Shown piece by piece: positions 25,408 through 35,254 of a stretch of DNA of 64,000 bases (positions are counted from its first letter, which is position 1; every line of letters begins with the position of its first letter). The position numbers and the translations under genes were made by a program. This DNA is from Selenomonadaceae bacterium (GTDB lineage Bacteria; Bacillota; Negativicutes; Selenomonadales; Selenomonadaceae). A model generated the notes under the pieces. That model made no database searches. It saw only the letters and a list, made by a program, of their open reading frames with translations, and was not told where the DNA came from. The stretch covers positions 124,001 through 188,000 of the forward strand of contig JAILRS010000018.1 in assembly GCA_024698045.1 (NCBI GenBank), written 5' to 3'.

Positions 25408-28400
25408 TTACATATAATCGATGGAAGATTTTTGTTTGTCCTGTTTCATGAATCCAAACTTCTTGGCAACATATTCCGTAATGTAGAAAAGGACGGGGAT
25501 AACGAAAATACCGAAGAGTGTAGCGAAAGTCATACCGCCGACAACCGCGACACCCATACCGTTACGGGAGGCGGAACCGGCACCCGTGGCAACCGCCAAA
25601 GGTAAGCAGCCGATGATAAACGCGAATGACGTCATCAATATCGGGCGAAGACGTAAGCCTGCCGCCTCGATTGCCGCCTTAATCGGATCCATTCCGCGGT
25701 CGACACGAACTTTAGCGAACTCAACTATCAATATCGCATTCTTCGCCGCCAAACCAATTATCATGATGATACCTATCTGCATGTAGACGCTGTCTTGCAA
25801 ACCGGGGTTTTGCATATTTTGCGCCATTGACAAAAAATATTCTGAGAACACCGCGCCGAATAAGCCCGTGGGAACACTCAGCAGAACCGCAAACGGTACC
25901 GACCAACTTTCATACAACGCCGCCAACATCAGGAAGACGAAGACTAATGCCAATGCCAAAACTTGTCCCGTGGAACTTGAAGATTTCTTCTCTTCGCGTG
26001 ATTGTCCCGACCATTCAATATTAAATCCTGCGCCTGCTTCTTCTTTGACTATTTCTTCGATAGCGTTCATTGCCGCGCCCGACGAATAACCTTCGCCCGC
26101 ATTGCCCTGAATCGTTACCGCACGCGCCGCGTTAAATCTTGATATTTGTGTCGGACCTGTTGAGATTTTCGGCGTAATCAAAGTGCTGAGCGGAATTCTT
26201 TGCCCGTTGGCACCTTTGACGTAAACATAGCGCGCGCAATCGGATTCGGAACGATACAGAACATCGGATTGCAACATGACTTTGTAAGTACGTCCGAATT
26301 TGTTAAAGTCATTGACCTGCATACCGCCGAAGTTAACTTGCAATGCCGTGAAAACATCCGACAAATCTACGCCCAACATTTTAATTTTTTCGCGGTCTAT
26401 TTCATACTCAATGGTAGGGGAGGAAATATTAAACGTTGTGCGCACGCCACTTAATTCGGGGCGTTGATTGCCTTTGCTTACAATGCGTTTTGTAAGTTCG
26501 TCAAGTTCAACATCGGTATGACCTGCCATATCTTGCAATTGCATTGACCAACCGCCAACGTTACCCAAACCGGGCAGTGCGGGCGGATTGAAGGCGATGA
26601 CTTGCGCTTCGGGAACAGTCTTTGCGCCTAACATAAACATTGTTTTGATGCAGTTGGTTACGCTGGCTTCTTTACCGCGTTCGTTCCACGGTTTCAGACC
26701 GCAAACAATCATACCTGCGCTTGGTTTGGAACCGAAAGACAGAATATCGAAACCGGTAACCGTCATGAAATTGTTCAGTCCCGGCATCTCTTTCATAACC
26801 GCCGTGCCCAATTTATCAATAGTCTCTATCGTGTGGTTCATTGAGGTTCCTTCGGGCAAACTGACCGCCGTCATGAAATAACCTTGGTCTTCTTCGGGAA
26901 CAAATGTTGACGGTAAATTTTTATAGATTATCCATGCGCAACCCGTTATCACTATCAAGAAGATAACGATTAATTGGGAACGTTTTATAAACGCCGCAAC
27001 TACTCCGAGATAACCGTTCTTTGTGCGATCGAACCAATTATTAAACCATGTGAAAAATTTATCCAAAATACCCTTATTTGCCTTGAGATCTCTGGGCTTG
27101 AGAATCATGGCGCAAAGTGCGGGCGTCAAAGTCAACGCGATAAATGCCGATAAGCCCATCGATATTGCAATCGTCAAGGCGAACTGTCTGTAGAGAACAC
27201 CCATCATGCCGCCCAAAAACGCAACGGGGACAAAAACCGCAGCCAAGACGAATGCTATTGCGACAACCGGTCCTTGCACTTCATCCATTGCGCGCTCGGT
27301 TGCGTCAATCGGTTGTAATCCTTCCTCCATGTGCTGTTCTACGTTTTCTATAACAACGATAGCATCGTCGACGACCAAACCGATTGCCAAAACCATTGCG
27401 AACAGTGTCAATGTATTAATCGAGAAACCGAGGACGATAAACGAGGCAAAAGTACCGATTAAGGAAACGGGAACCGCCAACAACGGGATTAATGTTGCTC
27501 GCCAACTTTGCAGGAAGAGAAAGATAACAAAGACAACCAACAATAATGCTTCAACGAAAGTATGAACAACTTCCTCGATTGAGGCGTTAATAAAGTCGGT
27601 GCTGTCGAAAATCTGACTCAAGTACAAGCCCGGCGGCAAATTCGGTTTTTGACTATCTAAGATTTCATGTACTGCTTTTACCGTGGACATCGCGTTTGCG
27701 TCACTGGTCAACTGGATACCGAAACCGACTGCGGGAGTGCCGTTGAATTTTGCCACGACGTTATTCATTTTTTGTCCGCTTTCGATTCGCGCGACGTCTT
27801 TCATGTAGACAAATGTTCCGTCGCCGTTGCTCTTCAAAATGATTTTTTCAAATTCTTCAATTTCGGAAAGACGACCTTGAACTTTGCCCGTGAATTGTTT
27901 TTCTTGTCCGTTTGCTATCGGCATAGATCCGATTGTACCGGCTGCCGCCTGCATATTTTGTTCGTTGATTGCGTTATATACTTCGGCGATTGTTAAATCT
28001 TTTTCGGCAAGTTTATCCGGATTCAACCAAATACGCATTGCATAATCGGAACCGAAGATTTGAACATCGCCGACACCGTCAACGCGCTTAATTTCGTCTA
28101 TCAAGTAGATATCGGCGTAATTTTTCATGAATGCGCGATCGTATCGTCCATCGGGCGAACTAAGCGCGATAAACAACGCCATTTCATTTGACGATTTACG
28201 TGTAGTGACACCGACGCGCTGAACATCGCTCGGCAAACTCGAATTTGCTATTGCTACGTTGTTCTGAACTTTAACGGAGTCCATATCGCTATCGGTACCG
28301 ACTTTGAAAACGACGCTGAGACTGTATCTGCCCGTGTCGTCGGAGTTGGAACTCATATAGTCCATGCCGTCGGTGCCGTTTACTTGTTGTTCTATGACTT

Positions 28401-28587
28401 GCGCTATCGTTTCGTTAACTACGCCGGCATTCGCGCCCGTGTAGGTGGTACTGACGGAAATTGTCGGCGGTGATATTTGCGGATACTGCGCAATTGGCAG
28501 TTGTATGCCCGCCAAGATACCGACCAATGTGATTATCAAAGAAATGACTATCGCGAATATTGGGCGGTGTATAAAAAATTTTGCCAT
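25408..28587 (-). CDS. RND multidrug efflux transporter (AcrB/HAE1 family), 1059 aa
   Basis: Inner-membrane proton-driven exporter that passes substrates to the outer membrane. The N-terminus MAKFFIHRPIFAIVISLII is the first of twelve expected membrane helices; the helix-4 region LAIGLVVDDAIVVIENVE carries the paired aspartates of the proton relay; GPVVAIAFVLAAVFVPVAF and the C-terminal AAKNAILIVEFA repeat region are typical of HAE1. Length is normal for the family. It lies 52 bp downstream of its adaptor gene. No TolC-type outer-membrane factor is in the window. Confidence 0.96.
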   Translation of the reverse strand: MAKFFIHRPIFAIVISLIITLVGILAGIQLPIAQYPQISPPTISVSTTYTGANAGVVNETIAQVIEQQVNGTDGMDYMSSNSDDTGRYSLSVVFKVGTDSDMDSVKVQNNVAIANSSLPSDVQRVGVTTRKSSNEMALFIALSSPDGRYDRAFMKNYADIYLIDEIKRVDGVGDVQIFGSDYAMRIWLNPDKLAEKDLTIAEVYNAINEQNMQAAAGTIGSMPIANGQEKQFTGKVQGRLSEIEEFEKIILKSNGDGTFVYMKDVARIESGQKMNNVVAKFNGTPAVGFGIQLTSDANAMSTVKAVHEILDSQKPNLPPGLYLSQIFDSTDFINASIEEVVHTFVEALLLVVFVIFLFLQSWRATLIPLLAVPVSLIGTFASFIVLGFSINTLTLFAMVLAIGLVVDDAIVVIENVEQHMEEGLQPIDATERAMDEVQGPVVAIAFVLAAVFVPVAFLGGMMGVLYRQFALTIAISMGLSAFIALTLTPALCAMILKPRDLKANKGILDKFFTWFNNWFDRTKNGYLGVVAAFIKRSQLIVIFLIVITGCAWIIYKNLPSTFVPEEDQGYFMTAVSLPEGTSMNHTIETIDKLGTAVMKEMPGLNNFMTVTGFDILSFGSKPSAGMIVCGLKPWNERGKEASVTNCIKTMFMLGAKTVPEAQVIAFNPPALPGLGNVGGWSMQLQDMAGHTDVELDELTKRIVSKGNQRPELSGVRTTFNISSPTIEYEIDREKIKMLGVDLSDVFTALQVNFGGMQVNDFNKFGRTYKVMLQSDVLYRSESDCARYVYVKGANGQRIPLSTLITPKISTGPTQISRFNAARAVTIQGNAGEGYSSGAAMNAIEEIVKEEAGAGFNIEWSGQSREEKKSSSSTGQVLALALVFVFLMLAALYESWSVPFAVLLSVPTGLFGAVFSEYFLSMAQNMQNPGLQDSVYMQIGIIMIIGLAAKNAILIVEFAKVRVDRGMDPIKAAIEAAGLRLRPILMTSFAFIIGCLPLAVATGAGSASRNGMGVAVVGGMTFATLFGIFVIPVLFYITEYVAKKFGFMKQDKQKSSIDYM

Positions 28588-28639
28588 TAGCGTTGTCTCC
28601 TTTTCATCTCAAATTTTTCTCTTATCATGTCGGAGACAA

Positions 28640-29878
28640 TTATTTTGCACGCAGATTATTGGGGGAGTTGGGATTATCTTTTGCTGCTTTGATATTTGAG
28701 TCTTCATCATAAGTGCTGGTTAAGTTTGTCAAAGTGAATCCCATTTCTCCGGGCGTAACTGTAGTGACATTCAAATCCAAACCTTCGCGCAAATTGGTAA
28801 GACCTTCGACTACAACAGTATCATTTGCGGTGAGTCCGCTTGTAACGATAAAATAACTTCCGATTTGGTCGCCGAGTTCAACCGTACGCGCTTCCGATTT
28901 ATTGTCTTTGTTTACAACCATAACGAAAGATTTGCCCAATAATTGCTGGACTGCGCGTTGCGGTACCAAAGTTGCGTTTGGAATAACTTCGCCGGTCAAT
29001 TTAACACGCGCAAACATACCGGGCATTAAAAGTCCGCTGGGATTCGGGAAAACCGCTTTCATGATAAGTGAACCCGTACTGTTAGCCATTTCTCGGTCTA
29101 CTTCTACAATCTTACCTTGGAAGGGATATTCACTACCGTCGGCCAATGTTATCGATACTTTTATCTCGTTGTGTTCGGATTGCATACTTTTTACATTCAT
29201 GAATTCGAGATAATCGGATTCGCCGAAAGAGAACTGTACGAAAATGGGATCGTGCATGCCAAGTGATACAAGGGTAGTTTGTCCTGCGGTAACAAAAGTT
29301 CCGATAGCGACATCATCAACGCCCAATTGTCCCGACATCGGCGCGTAAATTTTCGTATCAGCCAAATTTTCCATTGCCAATTTTATGTTGGCTTCGTTTG
29401 CCGCCAATGCCGCCTCATATGAACGAACTGTAGCGGCTTGTGCCGTTGCCTGTTGTTCGGGGATTGCGCCGTCCTTCATCAAGGCATCGTAACGCGCCAA
29501 ATCCAAACGAGCGTTGTTTAATTTAACTTCGGTTTCGGCGGCTTGTGCCTGTGCCTGCAATACCGTTGACTCATATTGTCGCGAATCGATTCTGTAGAGT
29601 AATTGTCCCTGTTCGACATATTGTCCGCCTGTTACATACTTTTCAACAACATTGCCGCTTACTTTTGACTGCACTTTGACTTCCTCGATACCAACCAAAG
29701 TACCGGCGTATTCTCTAGACAACGGTGTATCTTTTTGAATGATTTTCATTGCCTTGACTTGTGTCGCCGGTGCTTGTGCTTGCTGCTGTTCTTCATCGGA
29801 ACCGCAACCGCTCAGCATTATCGAGGACGCAGTGAGCAGTGCCGCTATTGTTCTCAATCTGGTCTTAGACAGAAACAC
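28640..29878 (-). CDS. RND periplasmic adaptor (AcrA/MexA family) lipoprotein, 412 aa
   Basis: Links the RND pump to an outer-membrane channel. Signal peptide with lipobox MLSGC (Cys25); a barrel-sandwich half-motif VEEVKVQSKVSGNV-like (here IEEVKVQSKVSGNVVEKYV), an alpha-hairpin (about 100-170, coiled coil), the second lipoyl half (DTKIYAPMSGQLG) and beta-barrel and membrane-proximal domains up to LREGLDLNV. Start is GTG 29878 behind GGGAGGG. Divergent from the folate operon. Confidence 0.95.
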   Translation of the reverse strand: MFLSKTRLRTIAALLTASSIMLSGCGSDEEQQQAQAPATQVKAMKIIQKDTPLSREYAGTLVGIEEVKVQSKVSGNVVEKYVTGGQYVEQGQLLYRIDSRQYESTVLQAQAQAAETEVKLNNARLDLARYDALMKDGAIPEQQATAQAATVRSYEAALAANEANIKLAMENLADTKIYAPMSGQLGVDDVAIGTFVTAGQTTLVSLGMHDPIFVQFSFGESDYLEFMNVKSMQSEHNEIKVSITLADGSEYPFQGKIVEVDREMANSTGSLIMKAVFPNPSGLLMPGMFARVKLTGEVIPNATLVPQRAVQQLLGKSFVMVVNKDNKSEARTVELGDQIGSYFIVTSGLTANDTVVVEGLTNLREGLDLNVTTVTPGEMGFTLTNLTSTYDEDSNIKAAKDNPNSPNNLRAK

Positions 29879-29947
29879 TGAAAAACCCTCCCACTCTGTT
29901 ATTTGGTTATGAAGGGAATTTTAAAGTTTATAAAGGGAAATGTCAAT

Positions 29948-29976
29948 TTGAAGTTGTGATAATGTTAGGTTATAAT
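29948..29976 (+). promoter_or_regulatory. Promoter of the fol-ung-uvrC operon
   Basis: TTGAAG (29948-29953), 17 bp, perfect TATAAT (29971-29976), about 31 bp before folP. Confidence 0.75.
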
Positions 29977-30007
29977 GGGTAGAAAAAAAGAGAGGTGCAC
30001 ATATAAA

Positions 30008-30787
30008 ATGATAGGCTTGAAAACTTCGGTAATGGGGATTGTAAATGTTACGCCCGATTCCTTTTCGGGCGGATACTTTTCGGGTAAACAGGCAACGACA
30101 CACGCGATACAGCTGATTGAAGACGGCGCAGACATAATTGACGTGGGCGCAGAATCGACAAGACCGGGCGCGCGAGAGATAGACAAAAATGAAGAACTGA
30201 GTCGTTTAAAAAGAGTTTTGCCGGACATCAAAGATATTGACATACCGATATCGGTGGACACCTACAAGGCGGAAGTCGCCGCCGAAGCAATAGAGATGGG
30301 TGCGACGATAATAAACGACGTCCACGGCTTACGCGATCCCAACATGTTAAAAGTTGCTATTGAATATGATGTACCCGTTATTGTGGTGCACTTTGACAGA
30401 ACTTTCACGGGCGATATCGTCGACGAGGTTCTGGATTTTTTCCGCAAAACAAAAGAAAATTGCGCGGAACACGGTTACGACACAAGCAAAATCATTTACG
30501 ATCCGGGCATCGGTTTCAACAAAACTTACGCGGAAGATTTGACGTTACTGCGCAGATTGGATGAGCTGAAAACATTAGACGGCGAAGAAATAAAATTGCT
30601 GTTGGGAGTAAGTCGCAAAAGAGTAATCGGACGTGCTACGGGTCTTCCGCTGGATGATAGGGATGACGCTACGGGCGCGGTTTGCGTTCACGCGGTCAGC
30701 AAGGGTGTCGATATCGTTCGCGTGCATGACGTGCGTAAAGTTTCGAGGATGTGTCTTATGGCGGATAAATTGTTAAAGGGAGCGTAA
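30008..30787 (+). CDS. folP: Dihydropteroate synthase, 259 aa
   Basis: Condenses p-aminobenzoate with dihydropterin pyrophosphate, the sulfonamide target. Signatures: MGIVNVTPDSFSGG, the DVGAESTRPGAREI loop, ISVDTYKAEVAAEA, IINDVHGL, DPGIGFNKT and LLGVSRKRVIG. The ATG at 30008 has GAGAGGTG 11 bases upstream; the frame is open upstream but lies across the promoter. folB follows after four bases. Confidence 0.97.
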   Translation: MIGLKTSVMGIVNVTPDSFSGGYFSGKQATTHAIQLIEDGADIIDVGAESTRPGAREIDKNEELSRLKRVLPDIKDIDIPISVDTYKAEVAAEAIEMGATIINDVHGLRDPNMLKVAIEYDVPVIVVHFDRTFTGDIVDEVLDFFRKTKENCAEHGYDTSKIIYDPGIGFNKTYAEDLTLLRRLDELKTLDGEEIKLLLGVSRKRVIGRATGLPLDDRDDATGAVCVHAVSKGVDIVRVHDVRKVSRMCLMADKLLKGA

Positions 30788-30791
30788 AAAA

Positions 30792-31163
30792 ATGCTGGAC
30801 AAAATATTGTTGATAGGAATCGAAGTACAAGGTCGCCACGGTTGTTCGGAGGAAGAACGCAGAACGCCGCAGCCGTTCATAATCGACGCAGAATTATATT
30901 TGGATTTGTCACGCTCGTCGCATACCGATGATTTGGCGGATACGATTGATTACGCGGCAGTCATCAACGACATCAAACACATAGTCGAAGGCACTTCGCG
31001 CAATCTTCTCGAATCGGTTGCGCAGGATATTTGTAACATTTTGTTCACAAAATATTTGCTCCTGAAGAGAGTTAAATTAATCGTCTACAAAACGGAATCG
31101 CCGTTGAAAGATATCTTGACGGGAGGGGCGGCGGTAGAAATCACGAGGAGCCGCATGAAATGA
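30792..31163 (+). CDS. folB: Dihydroneopterin aldolase, 123 aa
   Basis: Converts dihydroneopterin to hydroxymethyldihydropterin. IGIEVQGRHGCSEEERRTPQ, SHTDDLADTIDYAAV and the catalytic lysine region LIVYKTESPLKD match the family. Overlaps the following gene by four bases (ATGA). Confidence 0.96.
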   Translation: MLDKILLIGIEVQGRHGCSEEERRTPQPFIIDAELYLDLSRSSHTDDLADTIDYAAVINDIKHIVEGTSRNLLESVAQDICNILFTKYLLLKRVKLIVYKTESPLKDILTGGAAVEITRSRMK

Positions 31164-32074
31164 TTTGCCTGTTGGGTTTGGGCGCGAATTTGGGCGAAAG
31201 AGAATTGACAGTACGTCGCGCGATTGAACTTATAAAAAATCTCCCCGATGTAAAATTATTGCGTGTATCGTCGTTTTACGAAACAGAACCGTGGGGCGTA
31301 GAGAATCAACCGAAATTCATAAACGCCGCGATAAAAATTTCAACCGACTTAGAGCCGGTTATTTTGCTTGACGAATTACAGACAGTAGAAAAAATTTTGG
31401 GTCGCGTACGGCTGGAACATTGGGGCGCACGTACGATTGACATTGATATCTTGCTGATTGACGGTCGGGAAATAAATTCCGAAAGATTGACTGTACCGCA
31501 TAAATTTCTGTACGAACGCGATTTTGCTTTAGTACCGCTCAAAGAAATTTATCCTACGTTTGAAGTAAAATTGCACGGCGACGAAATTACACGCGCGACG
31601 GGTTCGCCGATTGACTTTGGTTTAAAATTGGTGGCATGTGTCGACAAAAATTTCGGGTTGGGGCTTAACGGTCAACTCCTATTCAAAATACCCGAGGACA
31701 TGAAAAATTTTCGCCGATTGACTTTGGGCAATACGATTATTTACGGGCGGAGGACTCTTGAAACTTTTCCGAACTCTAAACCTCTTGACGGGCGCAGAAA
31801 TATTATCCTGAGCAAATCGCTGAAAAATGTTGACGGTGCCGAAGTCGTTGACGGTATTGAAAAACTTTTCGACACATTGAGCACGACGGAAAATAATTTT
31901 GTTATAGGCGGCGCGGAAATTTTTAACGAATTGATTCCTTACGCCACGGAAATTTTTTTATCGGTCGTTAACGCCGAAGTCTCCGCAGATGTTTTCTTCC
32001 CGTCCGTCGATGAATTTATTTTGCGCGATACAAAAACTTTCAATAACTTTGAATTGAGGAGGTACACGCGTTGA
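31160..32074 (+). CDS. folK: Fused HPPK (FolK) - dihydrofolate reductase, 304 aa
   Basis: Residues 1 to about 150 are 6-hydroxymethyl-dihydropterin pyrophosphokinase: [27 protein letters not shown] and the metal site [15 protein letters not shown] (Asp94, Asp96). Residues about 156-304 are a dihydrofolate reductase: [20 protein letters not shown], the catalytic acid in [12 protein letters not shown] (Glu179), [14 protein letters not shown], the IILSK segment, [14 protein letters not shown] and a terminal FELRRYTR strand. The reductase part is compact at about 149 residues. There is no stop or frameshift between the parts. With folP and folB the operon gives three or four consecutive folate steps. 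I know fusions of FolK with FolB or FolP, but not commonly with DHFR. Confidence 0.92.
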   Translation: MICLLGLGANLGERELTVRRAIELIKNLPDVKLLRVSSFYETEPWGVENQPKFINAAIKISTDLEPVILLDELQTVEKILGRVRLEHWGARTIDIDILLIDGREINSERLTVPHKFLYERDFALVPLKEIYPTFEVKLHGDEITRATGSPIDFGLKLVACVDKNFGLGLNGQLLFKIPEDMKNFRRLTLGNTIIYGRRTLETFPNSKPLDGRRNIILSKSLKNVDGAEVVDGIEKLFDTLSTTENNFVIGGAEIFNELIPYATEIFLSVVNAEVSADVFFPSVDEFILRDTKTFNNFELRRYTR

Positions 32075-32748
32075 GGAAAATTTTTCATAACGATTGGGCG
32101 GAACTTTTGGATGATGAATTACAAGAACCCTACTATCAAGAGTTGCGCAAATTTTTGATTGAAGAATACAGCACGAAGAAAATTTATCCGAACATGTACG
32201 ATATTTTTAACGCGTTACACTTCACGAGTTACGCCGATACTAAAGTCGTTATCTTCGGTCAAGATCCGTATCACGAACCGGGACAGGCTCACGGCTTGAG
32301 TTTTTCTGTTCTGCCCAATGTGCCGCCGCCTCCTTCGCTCCAAAATATTTTCAAGGAGTTGCGTGATGACTTAGGTTGTTTCATTCCCAATAACGGTTGT
32401 CTCAAACCGTGGGCAGATCAGGGCGTCTTGCTTTTAAATGCCGTGTTGACCGTGCGTGCTCATTCCGCTAATTCTCATCGCGGTCACGGTTGGGAAATGT
32501 TCACCGATAAAATTATTCGGCTGTTAAATGAACACGAACGCCCGATTGCATTTATCTTATGGGGAAGACCTGCGCGGAATAAAAAAGTCATGATAACGAA
32601 TCCGCGGCATTTTATAGTAGAATCTGCGCACCCGAGTCCTCTTTCCGCATACAACGGATTTTTTGGCAGTCGTCCCTTCTCCCAAGTCAACAAATTTCTT
32701 GAATCGGTCGGCGAAACTCCGATTGATTGGCAGATACCTAATATTTAA
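32071..32748 (+). CDS. ung: Uracil-DNA glycosylase (family 1), 225 aa
   Basis: Removes uracil from DNA. The water-activating motif [17 protein letters not shown], the [11 protein letters not shown] strand and the Leu-loop [17 protein letters not shown] are intact. It starts with TTG overlapping the stop of the FolK-DHFR gene by four bases, so translation is probably coupled. Pairing a uracil-repair enzyme with dihydrofolate reductase is sensible because folate limits thymidylate supply and so uracil entry into DNA (inference). Confidence 0.97.
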   Translation: MRKIFHNDWAELLDDELQEPYYQELRKFLIEEYSTKKIYPNMYDIFNALHFTSYADTKVVIFGQDPYHEPGQAHGLSFSVLPNVPPPPSLQNIFKELRDDLGCFIPNNGCLKPWADQGVLLLNAVLTVRAHSANSHRGHGWEMFTDKIIRLLNEHERPIAFILWGRPARNKKVMITNPRHFIVESAHPSPLSAYNGFFGSRPFSQVNKFLESVGETPIDWQIPNI

Positions 32749-32773
32749 CCGCAAGAAAGGACGTGAGTATCAC

Positions 32774-33139
32774 ATGAAACGCTATATATCAATCGCTCTC
32801 GTTATATTCATGCTCTTGACAAATATTTATCTTGTCTTGCGCGTCAGCGGTAACAATATGACAATTACATCGTATGACGGCGGAATTTCACAGCGCAACG
32901 GCGTAGGACAATTTGAAAGTTTTTGGACGAAATATGTCGGCGGTTCAAGCAGTAACATATCGGCAGGAGATTACAACAAAGCTAAAGACGACAACAATTT
33001 TTCTATAACAGTTCTGTTCATTTTGGATATCGTGATAATCGGCGGACTGGTCTATTTGAACAGAACACCGAAGCCGACGCCCACGCCCAAAGACAGAGAT
33101 GAAGATTTGCGGTTGCCGCGCCGTCGTCGCTACAGATAA
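32774..33139 (+). CDS. Small unknown protein with two membrane segments, 121 aa
   Basis: Not recognised. The N-terminus is a hydrophobic helix (about 4-22, ISIALVIFMLLTNIYLVL), which may be a signal anchor. A polar Ser/Gly/Asn-rich stretch follows (about 25-75), then a second helix (about 78-95, ITVLFILDIVIIGGLVYL) and a Pro/Thr-then-Arg-rich tail (TPKPTPTPKDRDED, RRRRYR). The basic tail suggests it faces the cytoplasm. It lies 25 bp after ung and three bases before uvrC; AAAGGA precedes the ATG. A function in repair is not implied by the context alone. Confidence 0.75.
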   Translation: MKRYISIALVIFMLLTNIYLVLRVSGNNMTITSYDGGISQRNGVGQFESFWTKYVGGSSSNISAGDYNKAKDDNNFSITVLFILDIVIIGGLVYLNRTPKPTPTPKDRDEDLRLPRRRRYR

Positions 33140-33142
33140 GAT

Positions 33143-34936
33143 ATGGATATTGTTCAAGAGAAATTGAAAACGTTGCCCGATTCGCCCGGTGTCTACATCA
33201 TGAAGGACAGTCGCGGCAAAATTATTTACGTCGGCAAAGCGGTTGTATTGAAAAATCGCGTGCGCCAATATTTTCAATCGGGTAAAAATCACAGTGCCAA
33301 AGTAAGGGCAATGGTCGCCAAGATTGCGGACTTTGAAACTATAGTCACGAGTACCGAAGTCGAGGCATTGATTTTGGAATGCAATCTCATAAAGAAACAT
33401 CGTCCGCGCTACAATATCAGCTTGAAGGACGATAAAACTTATCCGTATTTGAAATTGACATTGGGAGAAAAATTTCCGCGAATAGTGTTGACGCGGCGAG
33501 TGATTCACGACGGCAGCCGATACTTTGGCCCCTATACTTCGGGACTTGCCGTCAAGGAAACTTTACAACTCCTGCGCAAAATTTTTCCGCTGCGTACATG
33601 CAAGACTTTCGCTAAACGTCCGTGTTTGGAATATCATATCAAGCGTTGTTTGGCTCCTTGCGTAAATAAAATTTCCGCCGAAGAATATTCCGCTTTCGTC
33701 AAGTCGGCGGAAAATTTTTTGGAAGGACGTACGACACAAATTGAAAAAGATTTATCGGCGCAGATGACGACGGCTGCGGAAGATTTAAATTTCGAGCGAG
33801 CGGCACATTTGCGCGATGTTTTGAAGGCGGTACGGAAAGTGACCGAAAAACAAAAGATAGTCACGGATACGGGCGACACAGATGCAATAGGTTTGGCAAG
33901 ATTGAACGGCGAAACTTGCGCACAAATATTTTTCATCCGTGAAGGCAAAGTCAGTGGTCGCGAAAGTTTTCTGCTCAGCGGCGCGGCGGACGAATCGGAT
34001 GCGCAAACCGTCACCGAATTTATCAAACAGTACTACAGTCGTGCGCAGATATCGGCGAAGGAAATTTTATTGCCGACGGAATTGCCCGAAGACGACGCAA
34101 AACTTTTGGGCGAATGGTTGGGCGTGAAATTAATCGAGCCGAAACGCGGAGTAAAAAAATCTCTGGTAGAGATGGCAAATCAAAACGCGGCGAAATTTTT
34201 ATCGGAAGAGGAAGCGCGTCGGCAAATCAAAGAGGCACAAACAGTCGGGGCGGTCGAGGAGTTGAAACGATACTTAAATTTACCGCGATTGCCGAAACGT
34301 ATGGAGTGCTTTGACATATCGCATATACAAGGTGCGGAAACTGTTGCATCTATGGTAGTGTTCTCAAACGGTATGCCCGACAAAAAAAGTTACCGCCGAT
34401 TTAAAATTCGTTCGGCGGAAGGAAAACCCGATGATTTTCTTTCAATGCGCGAAGTAACCGAAAGAAGATACGGGAAAATATCGGCGGAAGAATTACCGGA
34501 CTTGATAGTGATAGACGGCGGCATCGGGCAATTAAATTCGGCATTGGAAATAATACGCGGTGCAGGACATAAAGTTGCTGTGGTAGGATTGGCGAAACAA
34601 TTTGAGTTGATTTTCGTTGAAGGTTCTGCGACGCCCGTGGAATTACCGCACGACAGTCAAGCGTTAAAATTAATGCAGAGAATTCGCGACGAGGCTCATC
34701 GATTCGCGATAACGTATCACAGGAAATTACGACACGCACGAAATTTGAAATCGGAATTGGATAACGTGCCGAATATCGGGCAGAAACGACGGACGGAACT
34801 TTTAAAAGTATTCGGGTCGGTGGCAAAAATTCGGGCGGCGTCAACAGAGGAATTAAGTGCGGTACCGAGTATGACGCGCAAAGTTGCCGAGACCTTGAAA
34901 AATTTTCTACAGCTGAACGATAAAGACCGCGGCTAA
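33143..34936 (+). CDS. uvrC: Excinuclease ABC subunit UvrC, 597 aa
   Basis: Makes both incisions in nucleotide excision repair. GIY-YIG nuclease (about 10-95, SPGVYIMKDSRGKIIYVGKA), Cys-rich segment (FAKRPCLEYHIKRCLAPC), UVR UvrB-binding motif (about 200-235), RNase H-like endonuclease domain with ECFDISHIQG and LIVIDGGIGQL, and terminal helix-hairpin-helix pair (NVPNIGQKRRTELLKVFG). Full length. Last gene of the fol-ung operon; no clear T-tailed terminator follows. Confidence 0.97.
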   Translation: MDIVQEKLKTLPDSPGVYIMKDSRGKIIYVGKAVVLKNRVRQYFQSGKNHSAKVRAMVAKIADFETIVTSTEVEALILECNLIKKHRPRYNISLKDDKTYPYLKLTLGEKFPRIVLTRRVIHDGSRYFGPYTSGLAVKETLQLLRKIFPLRTCKTFAKRPCLEYHIKRCLAPCVNKISAEEYSAFVKSAENFLEGRTTQIEKDLSAQMTTAAEDLNFERAAHLRDVLKAVRKVTEKQKIVTDTGDTDAIGLARLNGETCAQIFFIREGKVSGRESFLLSGAADESDAQTVTEFIKQYYSRAQISAKEILLPTELPEDDAKLLGEWLGVKLIEPKRGVKKSLVEMANQNAAKFLSEEEARRQIKEAQTVGAVEELKRYLNLPRLPKRMECFDISHIQGAETVASMVVFSNGMPDKKSYRRFKIRSAEGKPDDFLSMREVTERRYGKISAEELPDLIVIDGGIGQLNSALEIIRGAGHKVAVVGLAKQFELIFVEGSATPVELPHDSQALKLMQRIRDEAHRFAITYHRKLRHARNLKSELDNVPNIGQKRRTELLKVFGSVAKIRAASTEELSAVPSMTRKVAETLKNFLQLNDKDRG

Positions 34937-35254
34937 TCTCCTTTCGTTAGTTAAGCAAAAGGAGTCAAAGTCAACTTGGTTGCGATATGGTTTTCGTTAA
35001 ACGTGTCGAAATTTTTTAAGTCAAGTTAGAAAGTTTTTTTATTGGCTGTGTATACTTTTCTTTGCGTGTCCAAAGAAAAGTAACAAAAGAAAGGACACCT
35101 CGCGGGGGCGTTAGTATTCGATAGGCGCAATGTATAGATAACACATGTCGAGTGTGCCGGCGAGTTATTCGCATCACGCGAATAAAATGCCGGCTTAGTG
35201 CCGCCCATCCTTGGGCGGCTCACTATCATTAATATTGAGATTCTCGTTAAGGTT
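34937..35254. other. Structured non-coding region with several perfect inverted repeats
   Basis: Holds four compact inverted repeats in 170 bp: ACTTTTCTTTG/CAAAGAAAAGT (35054-35081, 11-bp arms, six-base loop); a competing GTGTCC/GGACAC pair (35066-35098); TTATTCGC/GCGAATAA (35165-35185) nested inside two self-complementary GCCGGC boxes (35156, 35189); and GCCGCCC/GGGCGGC (35200-35219). None has a T run, so they are not ordinary terminators. No convincing gene on either strand. Confidence 0.6.
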
